8,357 bases of DNA, taken from the NCBI GenBank assembly GCA_021794775.1, contig JAJYQG010000189.1, forward strand, positions 1 through 8,357. Reading direction: 5' to 3'. Below are positions 1 to 7,052 of the stretch, in pieces; positions within the stretch are counted from its first letter, which is position 1; each line of letters opens with the position of its first letter. The translations under genes and the position numbers were made by a program. The notes under the pieces were generated by a model. That model was not told where the DNA came from. It did not search any database and saw only the letters and a program-made list of their open reading frames with translations. The DNA is from Pseudomonadota bacterium (GTDB lineage: Bacteria > Pseudomonadota > Gammaproteobacteria > Burkholderiales > Ferrovaceae).

Positions 1-1233
1 CAGTATCACCACAAACTTGGCCAGCAATACGAGCATCAGTACCAGGACTACCATTTCTATCCCGGTCACCCACCATGAAGGCGTTTGGCGCTCATCCTCC
101 TCCCACCATTCAACCAGAAAGGCCATTAAAGCCAGGGGGGTCGCAAGAAAGAAAAACCCCCCATGCCAACCCGCCACCCACGACATAAACAAAGTCGCCA
201 ACCACCAGTAGCGCGCGTGACGACGATCGCCCGGCTCGCGCCAAACACGGATGAAACGCCCCACCACGGCAAGATGGACCAGCACACTGGACAACCAGAT
301 GCCACGCCACAATTGCGCATCCAGAATCATCACATTTCGCAGCCAATCTCCGCCCACTGCGCTCACCACAATACCCAGGTATCCAACCCCCAGCGATACC
401 CTCGTAAACAACCGTAAACGCTTGGGCTGATCGCGGGCTACCCAGAAAGCCAGCACCGTGGTGTGCATCAGCGGCAACCATTCTGCCAGTCCCCACTGAC
501 CGATAAAAGCATACGTGGTTCGCTTCCGGACGATGTTCCACCATAAAGGATCAAACCGCTGATTCAGGCGGACAAATGGTTCAATCCCGGCCGACGCCAG
601 CATGAACGCTCCTGCAAAAACTAGCAGCAATGCAAACCCACGACGACGCGTACTGCCTCCTCCCCATAACCACCACATGCCCCAGCCAGGAACCACCATC
701 AGGGGATGAAGCATCATCCCCCCAATCAACCAGGCGGCGGAACGCCAGCGCCGCCCGCGCCACAATTCCCCCATCGCCCATAAGGTCATCCCTTCAGCAT
801 AGATACGCGGGGTCAACACCTGCTCGCCATAGTGGAACAGCAGGCCCGCCGCCCCGGGAATCAGCATCACCCCGGCCAGGGCCGTAAAAGGATCGAGATA
901 GGCGCGCGACGCACGCACGAGATGCGCCACGCCGCCGAACCAAACCGCTTGCCCGATCAGGGTCAGCAGCATGTTACTTCGCGCCAACCCCATCATGCCG
1001 ATCAAAGGTCCGTAAAGCCGTGAAAACAGCGTGAACTGATCCTGGGACCCGTAAGCAAAGAACAGGTCATGGGCGTAACGCTCCGGATGCAGGAAATGCA
1101 ACGCCTGAAGGGTGTAATACTCTGAATCCCACAGAACACCGAGATAAGGGTGGGTAGCAAACCACAGTAACCCCACCCCAAACCATGTCAGGTATGCTGC
1201 CGGTCTCATGCCAGAACCGTGGTCAACCATCAT
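1..1233 (-). CDS. Polytopic membrane protein, GT-C-like, 3' end beyond window
   Basis: Reading the minus strand from the ATG at 1233 gives 411 codons without a stop, so the C-terminus lies beyond the left edge. The start overlaps the oxidoreductase stop as ATGA (1233-1230). A second ATG follows directly, and no clear ribosome site precedes it, which suits translational coupling. I do not recognise a named family with certainty. The protein is hydrophobic, with membrane segments near residues 11-32, 86-106, 114-133, 164-190, 198-215, 278-294, 341-375 and 388-411. After the first segment comes an acidic motif, WDSEYY (35-40), then DLFFAYGSQDQFTLFS (56-71). A TPRIYAEG stretch (141-148) and a Trp/Arg-rich loop around 226-252 follow. 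An acidic D-x-E motif in the first outer loop is what GT-C glycosyltransferases use, and the operon context agrees. It may be a lipid-sugar-dependent glycosyltransferase or polymer-handling protein; the gene is certain, the function is inference. Confidence 0.85.
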   Translation of the reverse strand, partial: MMVDHGSGMRPAAYLTWFGVGLLWFATHPYLGVLWDSEYYTLQALHFLHPERYAHDLFFAYGSQDQFTLFSRLYGPLIGMMGLARSNMLLTLIGQAVWFGGVAHLVRASRAYLDPFTALAGVMLIPGAAGLLFHYGEQVLTPRIYAEGMTLWAMGELWRGRRWRSAAWLIGGMMLHPLMVVPGWGMWWLWGGGSTRRRGFALLLVFAGAFMLASAGIEPFVRLNQRFDPLWWNIVRKRTTYAFIGQWGLAEWLPLMHTTVLAFWVARDQPKRLRLFTRVSLGVGYLGIVVSAVGGDWLRNVMILDAQLWRGIWLSSVLVHLAVVGRFIRVWREPGDRRHARYWWLATLFMSWVAGWHGGFFFLATPLALMAFLVEWWEEDERQTPSWWVTGIEMVVLVLMLVLLAKFVVIL

Positions 1234-2723
1234 GAAACACAACGGGGCACCCAGCGCTCTCCCTGATCCTCTCCGGCCAGTGATTCTTCATGGTATTCGG
1301 CATCCTGATTGACCGCCCAGACATCATAAAGACATTTTCCGGCAAGGATATTCTTCACCGTCAGCATGGCCGTTTTCATCGCATGATCCTGATTGTTGTA
1401 TTTATGCATGCCGTTGCGGCCCACCAGATGCAGGGTGGGATAGCGCGCTTCGAGCCAGTTCCGCAGGACGGCCACCCGAGCTTCATAACCCTCGTCGTAT
1501 ACCGGGTACGCCTTGGCCTGGCGCACCACCACCCCATCCAGAATATCGGCCTGCTCGGCAAGTCCCAGCGTCACCAACTCCGAACGGGCCAGCGTCACCA
1601 ACTGCTCATCGGAAGCATTCCATAATCCATCTCCCTCGAAACAGAAGTATTCCATGCCATAGCAGGTTAGAGCAGGATCCGGCACCATCTCGGGAGACCA
1701 TGACTTGAAATTCTGGATGCGCCCTACCTGGACATGGGGTTCATGAATGTAGATCCAGTTGTCATCGAACCGTTGCCTTTCACGCACAATCAAGGCCACC
1801 ACCAGAAAATCACGGTGACGCAACGCAGCAGCCGCTTCCCGAACCGGCTCGGGAACCGTATCTTCCAGCACACCGATCAGGGAAGGCATGGGCATCGAAC
1901 TCACCACATGATCGGCATACCATTCTGTGGTTTCGCCCAGAGCGGAACGGCCCGTAACCGTCCATTGGCCGCTCCCCTGGTTCCACTGCAACGCCACCAC
2001 GGTCTGTCCCAAGCAAACATCCCCGCCCATGGCCCGAATCTTGTCCGCCGTGGTTTGCCACAGCATGCCCGGCCCCCGACGCGGATAATGGAATTCATGC
2101 ACCAATGTCTTGATGGTTCGCTCACGGGCCACAGCATCCGACTGGGGCCAAAGAGCATGCCAGATGGCGGTCAACAGGGATAACCCGCGAATGCGCTGTG
2201 CTGCCCAGTCTGCCGAAATCTCGGTGCACTTCATACCCCACACCTTTTCGGTGTAGGTTTTAAAAAAGATTTCAAAAAGTCTTCGGCCAAAATGACGGGT
2301 CACCCATTCCTCGAAATGGGCCGGGGGTTGATCGTAACGCCGACAGCATGCGGCAAGATAAGACCCCACACAACGCGCCGCTTCGAACAGTCCCAGTTTT
2401 CCAAGGGCGTCGGCCGCTCGCAAGGGATAGTCAAACAACTGCCCTCGATAAAAAATGCGCGATTTGCGCGGTCGTAACAAGAAATCCTCTCCCAGAAGCT
2501 CACGCCACAACTGCTCAATGTCCGGTGATTTGGAAAAGAAGCGGTGCCCACCGATATCAAAACCAAATCCGCGATATTCCACAGTCCGTGAAATCCCCCC
2601 CACATACCGGCTGTCCTGCTCAAGAATTCGCACCGAACGCCCTTCCTGGGCCAACAAGTACCCCGCCGTCAAACCAGCCGGTCCTGCTCCGATGCAGAGT
2701 ACCGACGTATGCTCTTTTGTCAT
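1230..2723 (-). CDS. FAD-dependent oxidoreductase, UGM-like/amine-oxidoreductase superfamily
   Basis: This 497-residue protein opens with a Rossmann FAD-binding fold: GAGPAG at residues 12-17, an acidic residue (E35) ending the second strand, and VGGISR at 42-46 following the pattern of NAD_binding_8/amine oxidase flavoproteins. FDIGGHRFF (55-63) and FHYPRRGPGM (211-220) are typical of the UDP-galactopyranose-mutase-like and protoporphyrinogen-oxidase-like group. AYPVYDEGY (405-413) recalls the YPV segment of UGM. The C-terminal LVGRNGMHKYNNQDHAMKT (433-451) should close the flavin site. No membrane segment or signal peptide is seen, so it is probably cytoplasmic or membrane-associated. The ATG start overlaps the upstream GT87b stop as ATGA and has a good ribosome site. 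At 497 residues it is longer than bacterial UGM (about 370-400). Relatives often lie beside glycosyltransferase genes. Substrate is unknown: a nucleotide sugar, a polyprenyl-linked sugar or another metabolite are all possible. The family is secure, the reaction is not. Confidence 0.93.
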   Translation of the reverse strand: MTKEHTSVLCIGAGPAGLTAGYLLAQEGRSVRILEQDSRYVGGISRTVEYRGFGFDIGGHRFFSKSPDIEQLWRELLGEDFLLRPRKSRIFYRGQLFDYPLRAADALGKLGLFEAARCVGSYLAACCRRYDQPPAHFEEWVTRHFGRRLFEIFFKTYTEKVWGMKCTEISADWAAQRIRGLSLLTAIWHALWPQSDAVARERTIKTLVHEFHYPRRGPGMLWQTTADKIRAMGGDVCLGQTVVALQWNQGSGQWTVTGRSALGETTEWYADHVVSSMPMPSLIGVLEDTVPEPVREAAAALRHRDFLVVALIVRERQRFDDNWIYIHEPHVQVGRIQNFKSWSPEMVPDPALTCYGMEYFCFEGDGLWNASDEQLVTLARSELVTLGLAEQADILDGVVVRQAKAYPVYDEGYEARVAVLRNWLEARYPTLHLVGRNGMHKYNNQDHAMKTAMLTVKNILAGKCLYDVWAVNQDAEYHEESLAGEDQGERWVPRCVS

Positions 2724-3886
2724 GCCCGATGCACCTCACCCACGCGCCATAACCCCACCAACGCTCCCCACATCAACCAGGGTGCCCAATGAAACCCAAA
2801 CTGGCCGACCCACCAACACCCCACGACCGGCATCAACCATAAACCCAACCACAGCACCGCTTCTCCTTTGCGCCAGCCTCTATCCTGTCCCCATTCCAAC
2901 ATCACAACCAAGAACCAGCCGAGCCAGAGCAAATCGTAGTCCATCAAATAGGGACTGACCATCAGGCTCACCATGCACCCCGACATCAACTGAGTCCTTG
3001 GCTCACCTCGGCGCCAGATCACCCAAAGTACCCCGATGGCGGCCACGCCCGAGAGCCCCTGTGCCGCATACGACCCTGCAACGGTAAAACCCCATAGACG
3101 CATCTGGGCAAACACCGTCGGCATACTAAGCCAATACCGGCTCCCCATGCCATCCTGTTCAAGGTAATGTCGCGCCAGGGTCATGCTGTGCCACCAGGCT
3201 TCCAGCACCCCCGGACCCAACACCATCAGTGCCAGGCCATTGGTCACCAGCAGCGTCACCATAGCCACGACCAAGGCTTTTGCATTGCGCGTGAGAAGCA
3301 ACAAGAAAGCTGGCACCAACACCAGTTGTGGTTTGATCCCCAGCATGCCAACAAAAAACCCGGCCCAGGGAGAACCAGCAACCAAGGCGCGCAGGGCCAA
3401 GCCCCCCAAACCGGCGGTCAAGAAGGCATTCTGGCCATGCAACAGGTTCAGCCATAAGCCACCGAACCCCGCCAACATCCACCAGGAAGAGGGGCGCGTT
3501 GTCCAACGCCGCCACACCTCAAGGAACAATGCCCCCGTGGGCAGCTCCCACGCCAGGTACGCAGGAAAGTAGTGCGCGAAATGGGCCAGTGGCAGCACCA
3601 GGAGATAGAACGCCGGGGGGTAGAACCAGCCAAAATTTCCTTTGACTGTGGGCACCGCGGCCGCCAAGGTGGCGTGGAGTATCGGTTCCTGGTAGGCCGC
3701 CGTGGCCTTGCCTTGCAGAGCCAGTTGGGCCGCGGTCCAGAAAACCGATAAATCGGACACGATGGCATACCCGCCGACCCGAACCAGCGAAGAAAAGCCC
3801 AGGTAACCCAGGGCGATCGCCACGAAAAGGCCCAGCCATGCGCCCCCCATTCTGGAGATGCCCTGCGTCGATAACAACCTATCCAT
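2720..3886 (-). CDS. GT87 (DUF2029) family membrane glycosyltransferase, second paralog
   Basis: This 388-residue, strongly hydrophobic protein has around ten membrane segments. GT87 enzymes are GT-C-fold glycosyltransferases that use polyprenyl-phosphate sugars on the outer face of the inner membrane. Family-like signatures in order: SDLSVFW (44-50, D45 the candidate loop-1 acid), WFYPP (87-91), GLWLNLLHGQNAFLTAGL (143-160), IKPQL (184-188), and SPYLMDYDLLW (311-321) near the C-terminal third. The same motifs occur in the same order in the gene just upstream, so the two are tandem paralogs, though much of the rest has diverged. The ATG start lies inside the end of that gene (8-base overlap, ATGGATAG). 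Only a distant AAAGG (3905-3901, 14 bases away) could serve as ribosome site, so expression is probably coupled. Acceptor and sugar cannot be told from sequence. Family assignment rests on motif memory rather than a search. Confidence 0.9.
   Translation of the reverse strand: MDRLLSTQGISRMGGAWLGLFVAIALGYLGFSSLVRVGGYAIVSDLSVFWTAAQLALQGKATAAYQEPILHATLAAAVPTVKGNFGWFYPPAFYLLVLPLAHFAHYFPAYLAWELPTGALFLEVWRRWTTRPSSWWMLAGFGGLWLNLLHGQNAFLTAGLGGLALRALVAGSPWAGFFVGMLGIKPQLVLVPAFLLLLTRNAKALVVAMVTLLVTNGLALMVLGPGVLEAWWHSMTLARHYLEQDGMGSRYWLSMPTVFAQMRLWGFTVAGSYAAQGLSGVAAIGVLWVIWRRGEPRTQLMSGCMVSLMVSPYLMDYDLLWLGWFLVVMLEWGQDRGWRKGEAVLWLGLWLMPVVGCWWVGQFGFHWAPWLMWGALVGLWRVGEVHRA
2732..2737 (-). promoter_or_regulatory. 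Shine-Dalgarno of the FAD oxidoreductase
   Basis: On the minus strand GAGGTG lies 8 bases before the ATG at 2723, inside the end of the GT87b coding region. It is the only clear ribosome site among the overlapping junctions, so this gene may be translated independently of its upstream neighbour. Confidence 0.7.
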
Positions 3887-5087
3887 GTCGCGCCGACCGA
3901 CCTTTCAAAGAACTCCACCAGAGCCAGCCCAGGGCAGCGAGCAATACCGGTTGTGCCAGCACCACGCGAAGATTCCATAAGGAAAACGCATACATCAACT
4001 CCGGCAATAGCCACAGCAGCAGCAGCAACCCATATTCACTGCGCGCGGGCTTGACACCACCCCAGGACTTGACCCACCAAACGCCGGCAACAGCAAGCCA
4101 GGTAAGGTCGTACTCAAGCACATAGGGCGTGACCAACAATGCCGACAACACCAGGACCGTCAGCTTGCGCTCCTGGGAAAGCTTGCTGCGCCACACCCAC
4201 ACCAACATCGCCACCACCAACATCGCCACCAAAGCCTGGCAGGCATAAGCCAGCTTTTCCGTTCCCCCCTGTATCCGCACAAAGGCATACACGGAGCTGA
4301 CCTTGGCCAGAAACACCGGATCGGGGTTGGACAAATTGAGGCGTACCAAAGGAAAATTGCGAATCCAGGCCTCCCAGGCTTCCCAACCAAACGCCAGCAC
4401 ACTAGTCATCAACAGCACCAGAAAGGTCAGGCCTGCGGCCATGATGCAACGCCACTGGCGCCCCAACCCGAGCGCCAAAGGGATCAGAAGGCCGAGATGG
4501 GGTTTGAAGGTCAGAAGCCCCAACAACATTCCGGCGACGAACGGTCGCCGTTGGAGATAATACAAAGCCCACCCAAGCAGTCCAGCGCTGAGAAACCCGT
4601 TCTGCCCCATCATCAGGTTGAGCCAGAGCCCGGAGAAACCCAGCGCTGCTGCAAGGGTAGGCATGCCCGGAAGGGTTCGGAGCAGAGCCGACAGATACAG
4701 CGCTCCCGTGGCCATCATGAAACAAGCGTAGGCGTACGCAGGGCTCAGATAGCCAAAGGGCCATACCCAGAAGAAATAGGGTGGCGGATAAAACCAATCG
4801 AAGGTGACCAACGTCGTCGTGCCGGTGAATCCGGCCAGATCATGCCCCACGAAATGGGACTGGTAAGCCAGCAGCGCCTGCCCTTGCTGCGCCATGCGCG
4901 CCATGGTCCAGAAAATGCCAAAATCGAGAAACAGGGGTTTGCCTCCAGGCATGGCCCAATAGGACTCCTGGAGCGCACGGACATAGATGATGGCAAAGAA
5001 AACCGTAAAAGCAAACCCATAAAGGACCACGCGGGATGACAAACCCTTTGCCTTGCTTTTTTCCCGCGTTGCCGCCAGCCCCATCAT
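3879..5087 (-). CDS. GT87 (DUF2029) family membrane glycosyltransferase, first paralog
   Basis: This 402-residue polytopic membrane protein begins with a basic, cytoplasm-facing N-terminus (residues 1-19), then a first membrane segment (about 20-38). The first outer loop carries LDFGIFW (54-60, D55 the candidate catalytic acid). Further GT87-like signatures are WFYPPP (98-103), GLWLNLMMGQNGFLSAGLL (153-171), FKPHLGLLIP (194-203) and TPYVLEYDLTW (320-330). GT87 members are GT-C enzymes that take sugars from polyprenyl-phosphate carriers. The start ATG at 5087 overlaps the tadC stop (ATGA, 5087-5084) and is followed by a second ATG. I see no ribosome site of its own, so its translation is likely coupled to tadC. 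A perfect 15-base tandem repeat lies in a late membrane segment (residues 287-296). Placement directly after tadC suggests a link to the Tad machine or its substrates. The sugar and acceptor are unknown. Confidence 0.9.
   Translation of the reverse strand: MMGLAATREKSKAKGLSSRVVLYGFAFTVFFAIIYVRALQESYWAMPGGKPLFLDFGIFWTMARMAQQGQALLAYQSHFVGHDLAGFTGTTTLVTFDWFYPPPYFFWVWPFGYLSPAYAYACFMMATGALYLSALLRTLPGMPTLAAALGFSGLWLNLMMGQNGFLSAGLLGWALYYLQRRPFVAGMLLGLLTFKPHLGLLIPLALGLGRQWRCIMAAGLTFLVLLMTSVLAFGWEAWEAWIRNFPLVRLNLSNPDPVFLAKVSSVYAFVRIQGGTEKLAYACQALVAMLVVAMLVWVWRSKLSQERKLTVLVLSALLVTPYVLEYDLTWLAVAGVWWVKSWGGVKPARSEYGLLLLLWLLPELMYAFSLWNLRVVLAQPVLLAALGWLWWSSLKGRSARHG
4200..4231. repeat. 15-base tandem repeat, about 2.1 copies
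   Basis: On the plus strand a period-15 tract reads ACCAACATCGCCACC twice in succession (4201-4230), with one matching base on each side. In the first GT87 gene it encodes VAMLV twice (residues 287-296) in a membrane segment. Gain or loss of a copy would keep the frame. Confidence 0.8.
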
Positions 5088-6028
5088 GGGCTGTGCAGGG
5101 CATTCAACACATTGTGAATCGGTGGTGCCAGAATGAGGATGAACAACAATGGGAAAATGCAGACGATCAGTGGCAGCAAGATCTTGGTGGGAATCTTCGC
5201 TGCCTGCTCCTCGGCTTTCATGCGACGATCGAGCCGCAAGTTCTCGGAATACACGCGCAGCGCTTCCGATACGCTGGTGCCAAATTTTTCTGACTGAATC
5301 AACGATGAAACCATGGCCTCCACATCGCGCAAACCGACGCGCTCAGCCATGTTGACCAAAGCCTGATTGCGGCTCGCCCCGGCTCTCTGTTCCAGCACCA
5401 CCTGACGCAGTTCGTCCGCCAAGGCCGGACTGCGAATTTTCATCTCATCCCCCACTCTGGCCAGGGCGGCTTCCGTCGACAATCCCGCTTCAACACAGGT
5501 ACGCAACAAATCCAGAGCATCGGGAAAATTGATCGACAATTCTTCACGCCGCGAAGCCACCTTCTTGCTCAACACATAATTCGGCAAAAAGTAACCCCCG
5601 GCAGCCAAGAGAAAAACGATGTAAAGCATAACCACCGGTTTAACATGGGGTTGCAACACCACCATCACGATCAGAAACAACAAAGGCAGGCTGAAGGTCA
5701 GCAAGGTCTTGAAGGAAAAATAGACCACCTGGGCAGAATCGGAGCGGTATCCCGCTGCCTGAAGCTGCTTGGTCAATGCCGTGGTTTCTTCCGGTTTCTT
5801 GCTTTCTTCCTGCATGGAAAAACGCGCCAGAGGACTGATGCGCTTTTTGATGATCTGACGGGTCATCTCGATCTGGGACTTGGTTCCATACTCGACCTGT
5901 CGTTCGCCCAGCACCGACTTGCGCAATCGACGCGCCGAAGGCGGGTTGATGCTGCTCCAGAAGACCGAGACAACCCCCAGAACAAGCAGGATCACCACCA
6001 TCACGATGGCCAGAACAAAAAGGTTCAA
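5084..6028 (-). CDS. tadC: TadC, Tad pilus inner-membrane platform protein
   Basis: TadC pairs with TadB to form the inner-membrane platform on which the TadA ATPase drives pilus (Flp) assembly. The 314-residue protein has an N-terminal membrane segment (3-24), two segments near 108-126 and 131-150, then a cytoplasmic T2SSF domain from about 166 with NFPDALDLLRTCVEAGLS (167-184), LEQRAG (212-217), a QSEKFGTSVSEALRVYSE stretch (245-262) and a final membrane segment (281-302). The EAGLS, FGTS and EALRV signatures distinguish TadC from TadB. The start is TTG at 6028: an in-frame TGA lies only two codons upstream, no earlier start is possible, and GAGGAG sits 7 bases before it. The first in-frame ATG comes only at codon 10, inside the first membrane segment. 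The stop overlaps the next gene as ATGA. Length is normal for the family. Confidence 0.95.
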   Translation of the reverse strand: MNLFVLAIVMVVILLVLGVVSVFWSSINPPSARRLRKSVLGERQVEYGTKSQIEMTRQIIKKRISPLARFSMQEESKKPEETTALTKQLQAAGYRSDSAQVVYFSFKTLLTFSLPLLFLIVMVVLQPHVKPVVMLYIVFLLAAGGYFLPNYVLSKKVASRREELSINFPDALDLLRTCVEAGLSTEAALARVGDEMKIRSPALADELRQVVLEQRAGASRNQALVNMAERVGLRDVEAMVSSLIQSEKFGTSVSEALRVYSENLRLDRRMKAEEQAAKIPTKILLPLIVCIFPLLFILILAPPIHNVLNALHSP

Positions 6029-6059
6029 CGTTCATCTCCTCGGTTCACGACGCTTTTGC
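6029..6059 (-). other. 31-base tadB-tadC intergenic gap
   Basis: This is the only non-overlapping junction in the window. Apart from the tadC ribosome site I see no hairpin, promoter-like pair or terminator in it. It is too short to hold much beyond translation signals. Confidence 0.8.
6036..6041 (-). promoter_or_regulatory. Shine-Dalgarno of tadC (decides TTG start)
   Basis: On the minus strand the sequence is GAGGAG followed by 7 bases (ATGAACG) and TTG. This is a near-ideal ribosome site for the TTG at 6028. The ATG at 6035 touches the motif directly, is out of frame with tadC and opens no recognisable protein, so it is not the start. Confidence 0.85.
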
Positions 6060-7052
6060 TCACACCTTGATGTTCGTGACGCTCTTCATCCAGAGTATCC
6101 CGAGTATGAACAATCCCGCCATCACCTTGACCAACAGGACACCCATGGGGTCGGTCCAGAAATAAGACAGATAACCCGGGCTGATGATCGACATAAACAA
6201 TCCGAAACCCAGTGGCAACAAACCCAAAATCCATGCCGACACACGCCCCTCGGCAGACAGCACGCGAATGGTGCGGCGCAACTTCTGACGTTCGCGAATG
6301 AGCCGCGCAAGATCGATCAACAGCTGACTCAAACTGCCCCCGGTATCCAGCTGGATCAAGACGGTCAGCGCAAAGTAGCGCACATCCATGAGTTCGACCC
6401 GCTGTGCTAGACCCAACACGCCATCACGCACCGAAGCCCCATAGGTTACTTCGTCGGAGGTGGTGCGAAACTCGCTGGCAATCGGCTCCGGGCTCTGCTG
6501 AGACACGACCCTGAAAGCTCCGGAGAACGCGTGACCTGCCCGCAACGACTGGGCCAGCATATCGAGAGCATCGGGCAGCTGCTCTTCAATTTTACCCATG
6601 CGCGCCCCTTTCCAACGCCGGAGCATCATGATCGGCGCATAACCGGTCAACAACGGCATGATCAACGTCACAACACTCAGCTTCAGGACAATGCCTGCCA
6701 CCAAACCTGCCATGGCGCAACCCGCCATCCAAACCAGCATCTGAGCCACCGTCACTTTGCGCCCCGTCGTACCAATCAACAGATAAAGGGGTTCAAGACG
6801 GGAAAACTGCTTGAGCCAGGCGTCCAATGCGGGACTCTGGGCATACGCGCCTTTCTTGATCCAGCTCTTGCTGGTCGATGGGCCATCTTCCATCAACAAG
6901 CTGAAACGGAACCTGAAGCGCTGCGAATCCTGTCTGGCATTGCGATTGCCGATCAACAGCAAGGTGAATTCAATCAAACCAAAAAGGCCAAGAAACCCTG
7001 CAATCAGAATCAGATAACCCCAGATGTCAAGCTGGACATCCGCATTCATCAT
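6060..7052 (-). CDS. tadB: TadB, Tad pilus inner-membrane platform protein
   Basis: TadB is the partner of TadC in the inner-membrane platform of the Tad secretion/pilus machine and contacts the TadA ATPase. The 330-residue protein has a membrane segment at about 10-35, a cytoplasmic stretch, a membrane pair near 104-145, then a T2SSF domain. TadB-type signatures are EEQLPDALDMLAQSLRAGHAF (157-176), EPIASEF (189-195), LIQLDTGGSLSQLLIDLAR (232-250) and LSAEGRVSAWILGLLP (265-280), followed by two closing membrane segments (about 270-290 and 303-322). The start is one of two consecutive ATGs at 7052 and 7049. The first overlaps the tadA stop as ATGA, the second overlaps its final base. Neither has a strong ribosome site, so translation is probably coupled to tadA. 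Length is normal. Confidence 0.95.
   Translation of the reverse strand: MMNADVQLDIWGYLILIAGFLGLFGLIEFTLLLIGNRNARQDSQRFRFRFSLLMEDGPSTSKSWIKKGAYAQSPALDAWLKQFSRLEPLYLLIGTTGRKVTVAQMLVWMAGCAMAGLVAGIVLKLSVVTLIMPLLTGYAPIMMLRRWKGARMGKIEEQLPDALDMLAQSLRAGHAFSGAFRVVSQQSPEPIASEFRTTSDEVTYGASVRDGVLGLAQRVELMDVRYFALTVLIQLDTGGSLSQLLIDLARLIRERQKLRRTIRVLSAEGRVSAWILGLLPLGFGLFMSIISPGYLSYFWTDPMGVLLVKVMAGLFILGILWMKSVTNIKV

Noticed and set aside
135..162. G6 and C6 tracts in the leftmost gene (135-140, 157-162), with similar G6 tracts at 3615-3620 and 7571-7576, as possible phase-variation sites
   Set aside because: Six-base runs are expected by chance at this GC content and are shorter than typical phase-variable tracts. 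One lies in the conserved ATPase gene, so they are not specific to surface genes.
110..544. 144-codon minus-strand frame near the left edge
   Set aside because: It overlaps, in another frame, the open-ended membrane protein, which has membrane segments, a coupled start and consistent motifs.
4497..5039. A 180-codon plus-strand frame opposite the first GT87 gene
   Set aside because: Antisense to a motif-bearing membrane protein, with low-complexity polar composition and no domain.
5640..6035. 131-codon minus-strand frame starting at the ATG touching the tadC ribosome site
   Set aside because: It runs in a different frame inside tadC, the ribosome site has no spacing to this ATG, and the protein has no recognisable features.
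6029..6059. Possible internal promoter or terminator between tadB and tadC
   Set aside because: The gap is only 31 bases, with no hairpin plus T-run and no recognisable promoter pair; only the ribosome site is supported.
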